A DNA stretch of 64,000 nucleotides from Cupriavidus alkaliphilus (GTDB lineage: Bacteria > Pseudomonadota > Gammaproteobacteria > Burkholderiales > Burkholderiaceae): positions 124,001-188,000 of the forward strand of contig NZ_FMAD01000011.1 in NCBI RefSeq assembly GCF_900094595.1, read 5' to 3'. A program made the translations under genes and the position numbers. Below are positions 52,622-61,488 of this stretch, in pieces. The notes under the pieces are model-generated. The model was not told the origin of the DNA. It searched no databases and worked only from the letters and a program-made list of their open reading frames with translations. Position 1 is the stretch's first letter; each line of letters starts with the position of its first letter.

Positions 52622-53283
52622 TCCTGATCCCCGAGCACTACCCCTTTCTTCAACGACCGGACCTGCGCAAGCACGTCCTGCCGAAGGGCCTCGGGCAGAA
52701 TCGTTGGCAGGGGAGAGGCCTGGCGAAGTTCCTGAGCACGCCGAGTCCGGCCAAGCACTTTGCGCCACGACTGTTTCGCAAGAATTGCCTCCCATTCGGA
52801 CCAGAGTGAATCTGACCGTGCGTCCCCTTGCAAGCGCCATCGCCTGAGAACCTCGTGGGCACGGTCCAGTAGCGCAGGATCATCTTGAATCATGCGGATC
52901 GCCTCTTTGTGAAGCGCCATGCTTTGCAGGTCCTGTGCTTCGTGACGGCTCGGATCAGTCCTGACCATGACCTGCACATGTGGTCTGGCACGCGTGGACG
53001 CACCCGCCGCAGAATCCGGGGGCGGCGGCTGGAATGTGTCACTGACCAGCAGGGCAAGATCGCCGGCGACGCCGAGCACGGACATCACCCGCAGGTAGGT
53101 GCCCATGGTTGGCGCAGGATCGCCCGCCTCAACGGCCGCGAGCGTCGTTCGGGAAATGCCGACGCTTTTGGCCATCTCGACCGTGCTGAGTTTTCTCGCC
53201 TTCCGCAGCCGTTTGAGACGGTCGCCCAGCTGCAGAAGCAAGTGACGTTCCAGGACTGTAGTGGTGTCAGTGAAGGCTGGCAT
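52618..53283 (-). CDS. XRE-family HTH regulator, possible antitoxin
   Basis: This 221-residue protein has an N-terminal Cro/CI helix-turn-helix at about 18-75 (LKRLRKARKLSTVEMAKSVGISRTTLAAVEAGDP). A C-terminal region of about 140 residues is rich in charged helices. The gene is followed by, and overlaps, the nucleotidyltransferase gene. No Shine-Dalgarno precedes the ATG at 53283, and a TAGAAT -10-like box lies only ten bases away, so the mRNA may be leaderless. It probably represses its own operon at the repeats just upstream. Confidence 0.75.
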   Translation of the reverse strand: MPAFTDTTTVLERHLLLQLGDRLKRLRKARKLSTVEMAKSVGISRTTLAAVEAGDPAPTMGTYLRVMSVLGVAGDLALLVSDTFQPPPPDSAAGASTRARPHVQVMVRTDPSRHEAQDLQSMALHKEAIRMIQDDPALLDRAHEVLRRWRLQGDARSDSLWSEWEAILAKQSWRKVLGRTRRAQELRQASPLPTILPEALRQDVLAQVRSLKKGVVLGDQE

Positions 53284-53286
53284 ATG

Positions 53287-53321
53287 TCTAGTATTCTAGT
53301 CAAAAAGGCAAGAATTGACTA
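53287..53321. promoter_or_regulatory. Repeat-rich operator region of the HTH/nucleotidyltransferase pair
   Basis: TCTAGT occurs twice at 53287-53292 and 53295-53300. TAGTCAA (53297-53303) and TTGACTA (53315-53321) are perfect inverted arms with an 11-base centre. The cluster starts within five bases of the start codon and is AT-rich. This fits tight autoregulation by the HTH protein. Confidence 0.55.
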
Positions 53322-53361
53322 ATTCATTGAACACTTGGACGCCCAGCACCCTTGGTCGCGC

Positions 53362-54201
53362 TCAGTCGGCGAGCACGCCCACCTGCCGCAGCGCGGCCCG
53401 CGCAATCTCCATCCGCGCCTTGGCATGCTCCGGCCGCAGCAGGTCCAGATTCAGCGCGAACAGGTAGTCGTCATTGCCGCGCTCGACCCAGCCCACCAGC
53501 CAGCCCACCGCCGGCTTGGCCGAGGTGGCCCAGCCGGTCTTGGCGTGCAGGGTGTAATTGGCGGTGCGCTCCAGCACGGTGATGTCGTCCACGGCCTTGA
53601 AGGTGGCGGGTGAGAACGGCAGGGTGCGCTGCACCAGGCCCTTCAGGAAATCGATCTGCTGGTAGGCGGTGATCTTCAGCTTGCCGTTCAGCCAGAAGCG
53701 GTCCACCGGCCCTGAGCTGTCGGCATTGCCATAGTGCGATGCGCTCAGGTAGCGTTGGTAGGCCGCGCTGCCGACCCGGCGCGCCAGCGCCTGGTAGGCC
53801 GGCACGCACGAGTTGGGCAGGGCCACGCGCAGCGGCACGTCGGCGTTGCAGGTCTCGGGCAGCACGGCCTTGCCGCCCACCAGCCAGACCTTGCCGTCCC
53901 ATGGCAGCTTGTCGTGGTCGACGTCGGCCACCGCGCCGGTTTCAAGGCCGATCAGGGAATTCATGATCTTGAAGGTCGATGCCGGCGAATAAGGCGTGGC
54001 GGCGCGCGACGGGTTGTAGGTCAGCATGCGGTCGCGCCGCAGGTCGTAGATCACCATGGTGCCGGTGGTATCGGCCTGGCGGAACAGTGCCGCGGCGTCG
54101 AGCGGCGCTTCCTTTGGCGCGGCCAGCGCGGGCAGGTTGGCGGCAAGCAGGCCGAGGCCGAAGGCCACCGGCGTCAGCAGGCGGGCAAGATGATTGTTCA
54201 T
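53362..54201 (-). CDS. Class D beta-lactamase (OXA-type)
   Basis: This 279-residue periplasmic serine beta-lactamase has all class D motifs: STFK at 75-78 (nucleophile Ser75, carboxylated Lys78), SCV at 131-133, YGN at 157-159, Trp170 and KTG at 221-223. A signal peptide covers residues 1-28 (AALA cleavage). The ATG at 54201 is chosen over an upstream frame because it starts the signal peptide. It resembles chromosomal OXA-22/OXA-60-type enzymes of Ralstonia. It is divergent from a 545-residue gene with a 145-base shared region, which may hold both promoters. Confidence 0.95.
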   Translation of the reverse strand: MNNHLARLLTPVAFGLGLLAANLPALAAPKEAPLDAAALFRQADTTGTMVIYDLRRDRMLTYNPSRAATPYSPASTFKIMNSLIGLETGAVADVDHDKLPWDGKVWLVGGKAVLPETCNADVPLRVALPNSCVPAYQALARRVGSAAYQRYLSASHYGNADSSGPVDRFWLNGKLKITAYQQIDFLKGLVQRTLPFSPATFKAVDDITVLERTANYTLHAKTGWATSAKPAVGWLVGWVERGNDDYLFALNLDLLRPEHAKARMEIARAALRQVGVLAD

Positions 54202-54346
54202 GGTTGTGCGTGGGAAGTTGAGGGAATGACAATCCGGGCCCGGACCGTGATGCGCAGCATAGGAGAGCGCTCGCGCAGCGCCAACCGCGTGCCCTGTAAC
54301 TTGCGTAACATGGCGGGCGTCGCCACTGCTGCCTGCTGCCAAACCG

Positions 54347-55984
54347 ATGCCCGCGCCTGCCCTGATCCATGTCGATGTGTCGAGTCCCTACCGGGTCGAT
54401 GGCCAGCCCGCGCGCTACCAGTCGGTGTGGCTGCTCGCACGCGCATGGCATGCGCATCGCAGCGCGGAGGGAGCAGTCACCGCCGCCGCGGTACGCGGAG
54501 CGTTCCCCACGGCGGCCAACCTGCGCATGCTGGTGTCGCGCGCGTTTGCGGACTTCGCAAGCTGGGGCGTCGTGATGGGGTGGGGCGCGGACCGCGCGCG
54601 TGATCCGGCCGCGGCCAACCCTGCGCTGCGCAGCCGCGGGCCGTTCTGGCTGACGGCGGCCAGTGCGCGCCGGCTGCGCTTTATCGCCAACGGCCGCACG
54701 CTGGGCCCGGTTGCGCTGGCGCGGCATTTCGGCTTTCCTGCCGGCGCGCATCCCGTGCCGCCGGCGCAGCGCGATGGCACTGGCTACGTGATGCGCGAGA
54801 TGGCCTTCTGGAGCGAGTTGACGCAGGCCATGCGCAGCGCGCAGGACGGCCATGCGGGCGCCCACGGCTTTGCCGTGGCCGAGTCCTTCGGCGCGGCGCG
54901 CCGGCTTGCCGGCGACGGTTTCCAGCAGGCCTTGTCGCTGCTGAAGGAAAGCCAGGCGTGGCGCCGCTGCGGGCGCCTCGACCAGAGCCGCGCCGCGCTC
55001 CGGCGTTTCGACCGGCTGGCTCAGGCGGCCGACGCGGGCGCGGCCACGCCGGCGTTCCAGGCCATGGCGCAGGTGGTGCGTGCCTGGGAGCGCTATACGC
55101 GCGGCGACGGCGAGGGCGCGCGTGCCGGGCTGGAGCACCTGCACGCCGATGCCGAGCTGCGCCTGGTGGTGCGCTACAACCCGCGCGTGCGCTTCGAGGT
55201 GCTGAACCTCGAAGCGCTCTTGCACAAGGCCGATGCCATGCGCCCCGGGCATGCGGCCGCGGCGACTGCGGCGCAGCGCGCGCTGGACGCGTTCTCGGGC
55301 GCGCTGCAGGCTGCATACGAGGCCGATTCGGTCGATGCCGTGCAGCATGCCGCAGCCAATATCGGGCTGAGCTTGTGGCTGTTCTGGCGCCATGGGCTGA
55401 TCGACGGCGCGCGCAGCCTTTCCGCCAGCGCCGTGCAGCGGCAGGCGATGCGCTGGCTGGGGCTGTCGGAATGGATCTGCGACCGCTTCGGCGTCGGCGG
55501 CGGCACGGCGTGGAATGCGATCTTCCTGCTGCGCATCGCGCGCGGCAGCTGCGGGCCCGATGCGCCGCCGCTGGACCGCCCGGCCAGCGCGAGCGACAGC
55601 ATGGCCGTGTTCCGCCGCCAGCGCCCGCTCTCGGTGGGCGACGCGGTCGAGGCGCTGCGGCCGTTCCATGCGCCGTTCGCGCCGGCCAGGGGCTTCGTGC
55701 GCTGGTCGGCCGTGGCCGCGTTCGCGCTGGAAGACCACGACGCCGGCCACGTCCGGCTGGCGCCGCTTCAGCTGGCCAACCTGCTGCTGGAATCGGCCTG
55801 GTACCTGACCCATGAACAGGGCGCCACCGCCGCCGCGTGCGCCGCGGTGGAGCGGCTGGCCGGGCAGCTGCCCGCGTTGCGCCCGGCCGAACGCGCCTTC
55901 TTCACGGCCGAGGTCCGCGCGCTGCCGCCGGCGTTGCGCGACGCCGCGGCGGAAGCGGCGCGGCGCCACCGCAAGCGTGCCTGA
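54347..55984 (+). CDS. Large hypothetical protein divergent from the OXA beta-lactamase, possible regulator
   Basis: This 545-residue protein is one I do not recognise by motif. The N-terminal 100 residues include VTAAAVRGAFPTAANLRMLVSRAFADFASWGVVMGWG, which could form a winged helix. The remainder is helical and alanine/leucine-rich, resembling TPR-like repeats. No membrane segment or signal is seen. In Ralstonia pickettii, a divergent gene of about 530 codons upstream of an OXA gene has been reported as an activator of OXA expression (from memory). The position and length here match that arrangement. Regulatory function is therefore inferred. Confidence 0.6.
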   Translation: MPAPALIHVDVSSPYRVDGQPARYQSVWLLARAWHAHRSAEGAVTAAAVRGAFPTAANLRMLVSRAFADFASWGVVMGWGADRARDPAAANPALRSRGPFWLTAASARRLRFIANGRTLGPVALARHFGFPAGAHPVPPAQRDGTGYVMREMAFWSELTQAMRSAQDGHAGAHGFAVAESFGAARRLAGDGFQQALSLLKESQAWRRCGRLDQSRAALRRFDRLAQAADAGAATPAFQAMAQVVRAWERYTRGDGEGARAGLEHLHADAELRLVVRYNPRVRFEVLNLEALLHKADAMRPGHAAAATAAQRALDAFSGALQAAYEADSVDAVQHAAANIGLSLWLFWRHGLIDGARSLSASAVQRQAMRWLGLSEWICDRFGVGGGTAWNAIFLLRIARGSCGPDAPPLDRPASASDSMAVFRRQRPLSVGDAVEALRPFHAPFAPARGFVRWSAVAAFALEDHDAGHVRLAPLQLANLLLESAWYLTHEQGATAAACAAVERLAGQLPALRPAERAFFTAEVRALPPALRDAAAEAARRHRKRA

Positions 55985-55993
55985 CGGCGTTCG

Positions 55994-56791
55994 CTAACTG
56001 CCCGCTGGAACGACGCGGTTGGCGCGCGCCAGCTCGCCCGGCGTCATGTTGTAGAGCCGCCGGAAGGCCGCGATAAACGCCGACAGGGACTCATAGCCGC
56101 AATCCAGCGCCACCTCGGTCACGGCTTCGCCGCGCTCCAGCCGGGGCACGGCGTCGAGCAGCCGCAGCCGCTGGCGCCAGGCGCGGAAGGTCAGGCCGGT
56201 TTCGCGCTGGAACAGCCGCGTCAGGGTCTTGCCCGAGACCGCCAGCCGCGCGCTCCACGCCGCCAGGCTGGTGTCGCGGTCGGCATGGCGCTGCAGGCCA
56301 TTGCAGACCAGGCGCACGCGCGGGTCGGCCGGCAGCGGCAGCATGAACTCCACTTCGGGCGCGGCGCCAAGCTGGTCCATCAGTACGCGCGCCAGGCGTC
56401 CGTCGGCGCCGCGCTCATCGTATTCGGCCGGCAGGTGGCTGAAGGTCCGGATCAGCTCGCGCAACAGCGGGCTGACCGTCAGCACGCGGCAACGGGCACG
56501 CGCCGCCGCGCAGACGCTGTTGTCAAGGTAGAGGCTGCGAATGCGCGTGCCGGTCGCGCAGCGCACGCGGTGCGCCACGCCGGCCGGAATCCACACCGCC
56601 CATTGCGGTGGCGCGACAAAGCGCCCGCGGTCGGTCCATACCTCCAGCACGCCCTGCAGGGCATAGGCGAACTGGCACCAGGGATGCCGGTGGCGGTAGC
56701 CCAGCACGCGGTTGGGCAGGGCTTCGATGTGGCCGTACAGCGGGCGAGGCAGCCGCGCGAGCGCGCGCAGGGCGGGATCATGGGCAGGCAT
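55994..56791 (-). CDS. AraC-family regulator (NimR-like)
   Basis: This 265-residue regulator has an N-terminal cupin-like sensor (YRHRHPWCQFAYALQGVLEVWTDRGRFVAPP) and two C-terminal helix-turn-helix motifs (SLAAWSARLAVSGKTLTRLFQRETG and EVALDCGYESLSAFIAAFRRLYNMTPGEL). Its sensor resembles that of NimR/YeaM types. It is divergent from the GGT-like gene across 222 bases, with an inverted repeat between. It could control that gene, though AraC proteins of this type often control exporters. Confidence 0.9.
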   Translation of the reverse strand: MPAHDPALRALARLPRPLYGHIEALPNRVLGYRHRHPWCQFAYALQGVLEVWTDRGRFVAPPQWAVWIPAGVAHRVRCATGTRIRSLYLDNSVCAAARARCRVLTVSPLLRELIRTFSHLPAEYDERGADGRLARVLMDQLGAAPEVEFMLPLPADPRVRLVCNGLQRHADRDTSLAAWSARLAVSGKTLTRLFQRETGLTFRAWRQRLRLLDAVPRLERGEAVTEVALDCGYESLSAFIAAFRRLYNMTPGELARANRVVPAGS

Positions 56792-56881
56792 GCGTGGTCG
56801 GTGGTAGTGGTTGGCGGCACGGGCAGCGCCGCGGCCGATGTCCGCTCATGTCCGATTGCCGACACCGGATGCGACTTTGCC

Positions 56882-56910
56882 GTTAGCCAGATTGTTTGGC
56901 GCAGGCTAAC
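56882..56910. promoter_or_regulatory. Inverted repeat in the AraC/GGT divergent region
   Basis: GTTAGCC (56882-56888) and GGCTAAC (56904-56910) are perfect 7-bp arms with a 15-base centre, about two helical turns apart. The position between the two genes suggests a dimer-bound operator for the AraC-family protein. Confidence 0.5.
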
Positions 56911-57013
56911 TTGCGCTCGCCCCACGAGACAATCCGGGCAATCCGCTCTACCGCTCGTGCCGGTTGCGTCCGCTCCGGCATGCAACTTCGCTGTGTTACC
57001 CAGGGAGCCTGCG

Positions 57014-58765
57014 ATGCACCGCACAAGATTCTTCAACGCTCTGCGCCTGGCCGGCATGTGGTCGGCACTGACGCTGGCCGCCGCGCCGGCATGGGCCGTC
57101 GACGAGGCCGGCAAGTACTGCGACACGCCTTCGGCCTGTATCAACCCGATGGCCACCGGCGGCATGGTGACCTCTTCCAACCGCCTGGCGACGCAGGCCG
57201 GGCTGCGCGTGCTGGAGCGCGGCGGCAATGCGGTCGATGCCGCCATCGCGGTGGCGTCGACCATCGCGGTGGTGTACCCGCACATGAACTCCATCGGCGG
57301 CGACGCCTTCTGGCTGATCTACAACGCCCGCACGCGCGAGGTGCGCGCGCTCAATGCCAGCGGGCGTGCCGGCGAACGCGCGACCATCGCGCTTTACCGG
57401 GACAAGGGGCTCGACCGGGTTCCCGCGCGCGGCTACCTGTCGGCGATCACGGTGCCCGGTACCGTCGCCGGCTGGGAAGCGGCGTATCAGTACGCGCGCC
57501 AGGGCATGGGCCGCAGCCTGCCGTGGCCGGAGCTGATGGCCGATGCCATCCGGCATGCCGAGGGCGGGTTCCCGGTGTCGGCGTCGCTGGCGTCGTGGAG
57601 CCGCATCAATCTCGACCCGGCCGACACCGAATTCCGGGCCTTGCAGCGCTTCGACGGCTTTCGCCACGCCTTCCTGAAGCCGGACGGATCGGCCTACCGG
57701 ATGGGCGAAACGCTGCGCCAGCCCGATCTGGCGGGCACGCTGCGGCAGATTGCGTCAGGTGGCGCCGCCGCGTTCTACCAGGGCGAGATTGCGCGCAAGA
57801 TCGTGGCCGACCTGCATGCCCATGGCGGCGTGCTGACCCAGGCCGACTTTGCCCGCCACCGCGCCGACTGGGTCCAGCCGATCTCGGTGAACTACCGCGG
57901 CTACCAGGCCGTCAACGTTCCGCCCAACACGCAAGGCTTTGCCTCGCTTGAGATCCTGAACATCCTGGACAAGCGCGACGTGCGCGCGCTGGGGGAGGGC
58001 ACGGCGGACTACTACCACGTGCTGGTGGAGGCGACCAAGCAGGCGTTTGCCGATCGCGACCGCTATCTCGCCGATCCGGACTTCGTGCAGATCCCGCTGC
58101 AACGGCTGCTGTCGGCGCGGCACGGGCAGGCGCAATCGGAGCGCATCAGCATGCTGCGCGCCGGCGCGGACGTGAAGCCGATGGATCCGCACGGCGATAC
58201 GGTGTGGTTCGGCACCGCCGACAAGGACGGCAACGTGGTGTCGATGATCCAGAGCGTCTATCACGACTTCGGCTCCGGCATCGTGCCCAGGGGCACCGGC
58301 GTGCTGCTGCAGAACCGCGGTGCGTTCTTCTCGCTAGACCCCGCGCATGTGAATCACCTGGCGCCGGGCAAGCGCACCTTCCATACGCTGAACCCGGCGC
58401 TGCTGCTGAAGGACGGCAAGCCGTTCCTGGTCTACGGCACCATGGGCGGCGAGGGGCAGCCGCAGACCCAGGCCGCGCTGGTGACGCGCATCGTCGATTT
58501 CGGCATGTCGCCGCAGGACGCGGTCAACGCGCCGCGCCTGCTCTACGGGCGCAACTGGGGCGTGTCGTCGAACGACCTCAAGATCGAGGGCCGCGTGCCG
58601 GAAGCGGTGACCGCCGAACTGGCGCGGCGCGGGCATCCGGTGAAGCGGGTGCAGGCCTTTACCGACGCCATGGGCCATGCCGGCGCGATCCTGATCGACC
58701 CGGTCACCGGCGTGATGTACGGCGCTGCCGATCCGCGCGGCGACGGCCTGGCGGCCGGGCTGTAG
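57014..58765 (+). CDS. Gamma-glutamyltransferase-family acylase
   Basis: This 583-residue Ntn-hydrolase precursor has a signal peptide (residues 1-28, ending AWA). The probable autocleavage nucleophile is Thr396 in HGDTVWFGTADKDGN. Residues after it differ from true GGT, which has TTH, and the glutamate-binding REMAP-type motif is replaced by NASGRAG. This looks more like the cephalosporin-acylase/YwrD branch than a glutathione enzyme. Typical GGT blocks LERGGNAVDAAIA and GTMGGEGQPQTQ are present. The substrate is probably another N-acyl or gamma-linked amide in the periplasm. Confidence 0.88.
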   Translation: MHRTRFFNALRLAGMWSALTLAAAPAWAVDEAGKYCDTPSACINPMATGGMVTSSNRLATQAGLRVLERGGNAVDAAIAVASTIAVVYPHMNSIGGDAFWLIYNARTREVRALNASGRAGERATIALYRDKGLDRVPARGYLSAITVPGTVAGWEAAYQYARQGMGRSLPWPELMADAIRHAEGGFPVSASLASWSRINLDPADTEFRALQRFDGFRHAFLKPDGSAYRMGETLRQPDLAGTLRQIASGGAAAFYQGEIARKIVADLHAHGGVLTQADFARHRADWVQPISVNYRGYQAVNVPPNTQGFASLEILNILDKRDVRALGEGTADYYHVLVEATKQAFADRDRYLADPDFVQIPLQRLLSARHGQAQSERISMLRAGADVKPMDPHGDTVWFGTADKDGNVVSMIQSVYHDFGSGIVPRGTGVLLQNRGAFFSLDPAHVNHLAPGKRTFHTLNPALLLKDGKPFLVYGTMGGEGQPQTQAALVTRIVDFGMSPQDAVNAPRLLYGRNWGVSSNDLKIEGRVPEAVTAELARRGHPVKRVQAFTDAMGHAGAILIDPVTGVMYGAADPRGDGLAAGL

Positions 58766-58781
58766 CGGGCCGCAAACGAGA

Positions 58782-58805
58782 AAAGGGCGACCGTGGTCGC
58801 CCTTT
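58782..58805. terminator. Bidirectional Rho-independent terminator
   Basis: AAAGGGCGACC (58782-58792) pairs perfectly with GGTCGCCCTTT (58795-58805), flanked by A-rich DNA on one side and TTTCTTT on the other. It lies between the convergent GGT-like and zinc-ribbon genes. Confidence 0.85.
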
Positions 58806-58824
58806 CTTTCAATCTCTGGCCGGC

Positions 58825-59139
58825 TTAGTCGAACAGTTCGTGCCAGATGCTCTTCTTCCGATAGTGCTTCTGCTCGCGCTCGTAGTAGCGGTCCCGGTCA
58901 CGGTCGCCGTAGCCGCGCTGGTAGCCCTGCTGCGGCGGTGCATTGTGCACCGGTGCCTGCTGCTGCGGCGCTTGCTGCATGGGGGCTTGTTGCGCCGGGG
59001 CTGCCGCCGAGCGCTCCAGGATCTTGTCGAGTTCGCCCCGGTCCAGCCAGACGCCGCGGCACTTGGGGCAGTAATCGATCTCGATGCCCTGGCGTTCGGA
59101 CATCACGAGTTGGGTTTGCGGGCACACCGGACAGTCCAT
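58825..59139 (-). CDS. zf-TFIIB domain protein
   Basis: This 104-residue protein has a TFIIB-type zinc ribbon with Cys3, Cys6, Cys24 and Cys27 (CPVC...CPKC), followed by RGVWLDRGELDKIL. The C-terminal half is a glutamine/proline-rich linker and a strongly charged RDRDRYYEREQKHYRKK tail. The ATG at 59139 has AGGAG upstream. Members of this family have no fixed role; a nucleic-acid- or protein-binding function is likely. Confidence 0.85.
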   Translation of the reverse strand: MDCPVCPQTQLVMSERQGIEIDYCPKCRGVWLDRGELDKILERSAAAPAQQAPMQQAPQQQAPVHNAPPQQGYQRGYGDRDRDRYYEREQKHYRKKSIWHELFD

Positions 59140-59286
59140 GGGTTCTCCTGTTGCAATGAAAACGGTCCAGTTATGACCGGCCGCGGCGCCGATGGTTCGG
59201 TCCGCACGGCGGCCGGAAGTGGCGCGTACGACCCATGAAGGGGTTTGGGGCGGGGAATTTGCATGCCAGGCTGCCGTCGAAGGCAT

Positions 59287-59862
59287 ATGGCTGCCTCGCA
59301 TCTCCTTCCCCCTGTGCTTGCGTGGGTCCGCCGGCTGGCGTGGCTGGCGCTGTGGATCGGCCTGGCCTGGCTGGCCTGGCCCTGGCTGCAGCCGCCGCTG
59401 GAGCGCGCCATCTACGCGGCCCGCCTGTCCGCCCGGCCCGCGCCGGCGGCGCTGCCGGTCCCGGTCGCCGGCGTGGCGCCCCGGGCGCTGCGCGATACCT
59501 GGCACGGCGCGCGCTCCGGCGGGCGCAAGCATGAGGGCATCGACATCTTCGCGCCGCGCGGCCGCGAAGTGGTGTCGGCCACCGAAGGCATCGTCACGCG
59601 CGTCGGCACCAACCGACTGGGTGGAAACGTGGTGTGGGTGATGGGGCCGGGGCGGCAGATGCACTACTACGCCCACCTGGACCGGTATGCCGGCGTGCGC
59701 GCCGGCGACATCATCGCCGCCGGCACCGTGCTGGGGTATGTGGGCACCACCGGCAATGCGCGGGGCACGCCGCCGCACCTGCACTACGGCATCTATACCG
59801 CGCGCGGGGCGATCAATCCTTATCCGCTGCTCAGGCCGGCTGTGCCCGTCGGCGCGCGCTAG
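59287..59862 (+). CDS. M23-family metallopeptidase, membrane-anchored
   Basis: This 191-residue protein has an N-terminal hydrophobic anchor (WLALWIGLAWLAWPWL) and a LytM/M23 domain. Zinc ligands are His82 and Asp86 in HEGIDIFAP and His166 in the HLH motif (164-166). The catalytic His130 is in YYAHLD. It probably cleaves peptidoglycan cross-bridges or regulates an amidase from the periplasmic side. Two ATGs (59263 and 59287) are possible; the second has AAGG close by. It is divergent from the zinc-ribbon gene. Confidence 0.85.
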   Translation: MAASHLLPPVLAWVRRLAWLALWIGLAWLAWPWLQPPLERAIYAARLSARPAPAALPVPVAGVAPRALRDTWHGARSGGRKHEGIDIFAPRGREVVSATEGIVTRVGTNRLGGNVVWVMGPGRQMHYYAHLDRYAGVRAGDIIAAGTVLGYVGTTGNARGTPPHLHYGIYTARGAINPYPLLRPAVPVGAR

Positions 59863-59881
59863 CGCCGGCGGGGATTGCGGT

Positions 59882-61216
59882 TCAGGCGGCCTCGCCGACC
59901 GTGCCGTGTCCGTCTTCCTCGGCCGCGGCTTCTTCCTTCCCGCCGGGCAGCAGCAGGTTCAGGATCACCGCCGACAGCGAGCCCACCGTAATGCCGGAGC
60001 CGAACACCTCGTGGACAAAGGCGGGCAGCTTGGCCAGCAGTTCCGGACGGAAGGTCACGGCCAGGCCGCAGCCGATCGACACCGCCACGATCAGGGTATT
60101 GCGCTGCGTGAAGCGGACCGTGCTGAGCATCTGGATCCCGCCCGAGACGATCATCGCGAACATCATCAGGCCAGCACCGCCGAGCACCGGCTGCGGAATC
60201 GTCACCACCAGCGCGCCCAGCACCGGAAACAGCCCGGCCAGCAGCAGCATCACGCCGGTCAGCGCCACCACATGGCGGCTGGCCACGCCGGTCAGCGACA
60301 CCACGCCGACGTTCTGCGCAAAGGTGGACAGCGGGGGGCTGCACACCAGCGCCGCGAAGGCCGAGCCAAAGCCGTCGCACAGGATGCCGCGCGACAGGCA
60401 TTTGCCGGACACCGGACGTTGCGTGGCCGAGCCCAGCGCCATGAAGGTGCCGGTCGACTCGACGATGGTGACCAGGAAGGCGATCGACATGGCGACGATG
60501 CCGGAAACCGGGAACGACATGCCGAAGTGCAGCGGCTGCGGCACGGCGAACACCGGTGCCTGGTGGAACTGGGTGAAGTCGACCAGCCCCAGCGCCAGGC
60601 ACAGCAGGTAGCCGCCGGCAATGCCGACCACGATGGCCGAGGCCGACAGCATGCCCTTGCCCCACTGCACCACCGCCACCACCAGCGCCAGCACGGCGAC
60701 GGCAATCGCAAGGTTGCCGGGCGCGCCATAGCGGCTGCTGCCCTGGCCGCCGGCGGCCCAGTCGATCGCCACCGGGATCAGCGACAGGCCGATCATGGTC
60801 ACGACCACGCTGGTGACGGTATGCGGGAACAGCTTGCGGATCGCCGGCATGAAGAAGCTGCCCAGGATCATCACCAGCGAGCCGGCCAGCGCCGAGCCCA
60901 GGATGCCGGCCACGCCGTGCTCGACGCCCACGCTGATGGCCGCGCCGACGAAGGCAAAGCTGGTGCCCATCACGCACGGCATGCGGATGCCGACCGGGCC
61001 CACGCCCTTGCACTGGATGATGGTGACGATGCCCGAGCCCAGCAGCGCGGCATTGACCAGCGCCACTACCTGGTCGGAGGGCAGGCGCAGCGCGCCGCCG
61101 ATCACCAGCGGCACCGCGATGATGCCGCCCAGCGCGGCCAGCAGATGCTGGAGCGCCAGCAAGAACGTCGTCAACCGTGGGGGGCGGTCTTCCACCTGGA
61201 ACAGCAAGGGCGCCAT
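59882..61216 (-). CDS. NCS2-family nucleobase:cation symporter (xanthine/uracil permease)
   Basis: This 444-residue permease has about 14 hydrophobic segments and the NCS2 signature (IPQPVLGGAGLMMFAMIVSGGI). The conserved QHLLAALGGIIAVPL segment near the start and the VESTGTFMALG segment also fit. The xanthine/urate branch (UacT/YgfU/PbuX-like) is more likely than uracil, judging from the STVRFTQRNTLIVAVSIGCGL region. The ATG at 61216 has AGGAGA upstream; the longer frame reads through promoter DNA. A 9-bp inverted repeat lies 180 bases upstream. Confidence 0.9.
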   Translation of the reverse strand: MAPLLFQVEDRPPRLTTFLLALQHLLAALGGIIAVPLVIGGALRLPSDQVVALVNAALLGSGIVTIIQCKGVGPVGIRMPCVMGTSFAFVGAAISVGVEHGVAGILGSALAGSLVMILGSFFMPAIRKLFPHTVTSVVVTMIGLSLIPVAIDWAAGGQGSSRYGAPGNLAIAVAVLALVVAVVQWGKGMLSASAIVVGIAGGYLLCLALGLVDFTQFHQAPVFAVPQPLHFGMSFPVSGIVAMSIAFLVTIVESTGTFMALGSATQRPVSGKCLSRGILCDGFGSAFAALVCSPPLSTFAQNVGVVSLTGVASRHVVALTGVMLLLAGLFPVLGALVVTIPQPVLGGAGLMMFAMIVSGGIQMLSTVRFTQRNTLIVAVSIGCGLAVTFRPELLAKLPAFVHEVFGSGITVGSLSAVILNLLLPGGKEEAAAEEDGHGTVGEAA

Positions 61217-61395
61217 TCGAGTCTCCTGTCGTCTGCCCGGATGTTCCGGGCTGTCTTGTTCTTCTGGCGCCGGGCGGGGAACCCGGCGTCCTCGTGCACG
61301 CTCGCGGGCCAGGTGCGGCAACTCCGCGAGCGAGGCGGGCAGGACCTGCATCCCGCCTCAACAGGCGTGCAAGAATAACAGGGATCAGCGAACCG

Positions 61396-61425
61396 TGATA
61401 CAAAGATTGCATACAATTTGTATCA
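61396..61425. promoter_or_regulatory. Inverted repeat upstream of the NCS2 permease
   Basis: TGATACAAA (61396-61404) and TTTGTATCA (61417-61425) are perfect 9-bp arms with a 12-base centre that itself contains TTGCATACAA. It lies in the 272-bp gap between the redoxin stop and the permease start, and suggests a dedicated regulator binding site. The 9-base word GATACAAAG also occurs in the response-regulator promoter at 62864. Confidence 0.6.
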
Positions 61426-61488
61426 ACTCCCATGCGCCGGAAGACAAGGCGGAGGCCGTGGAAGCCGCCCGCATGGCGGCTTTCAGGC

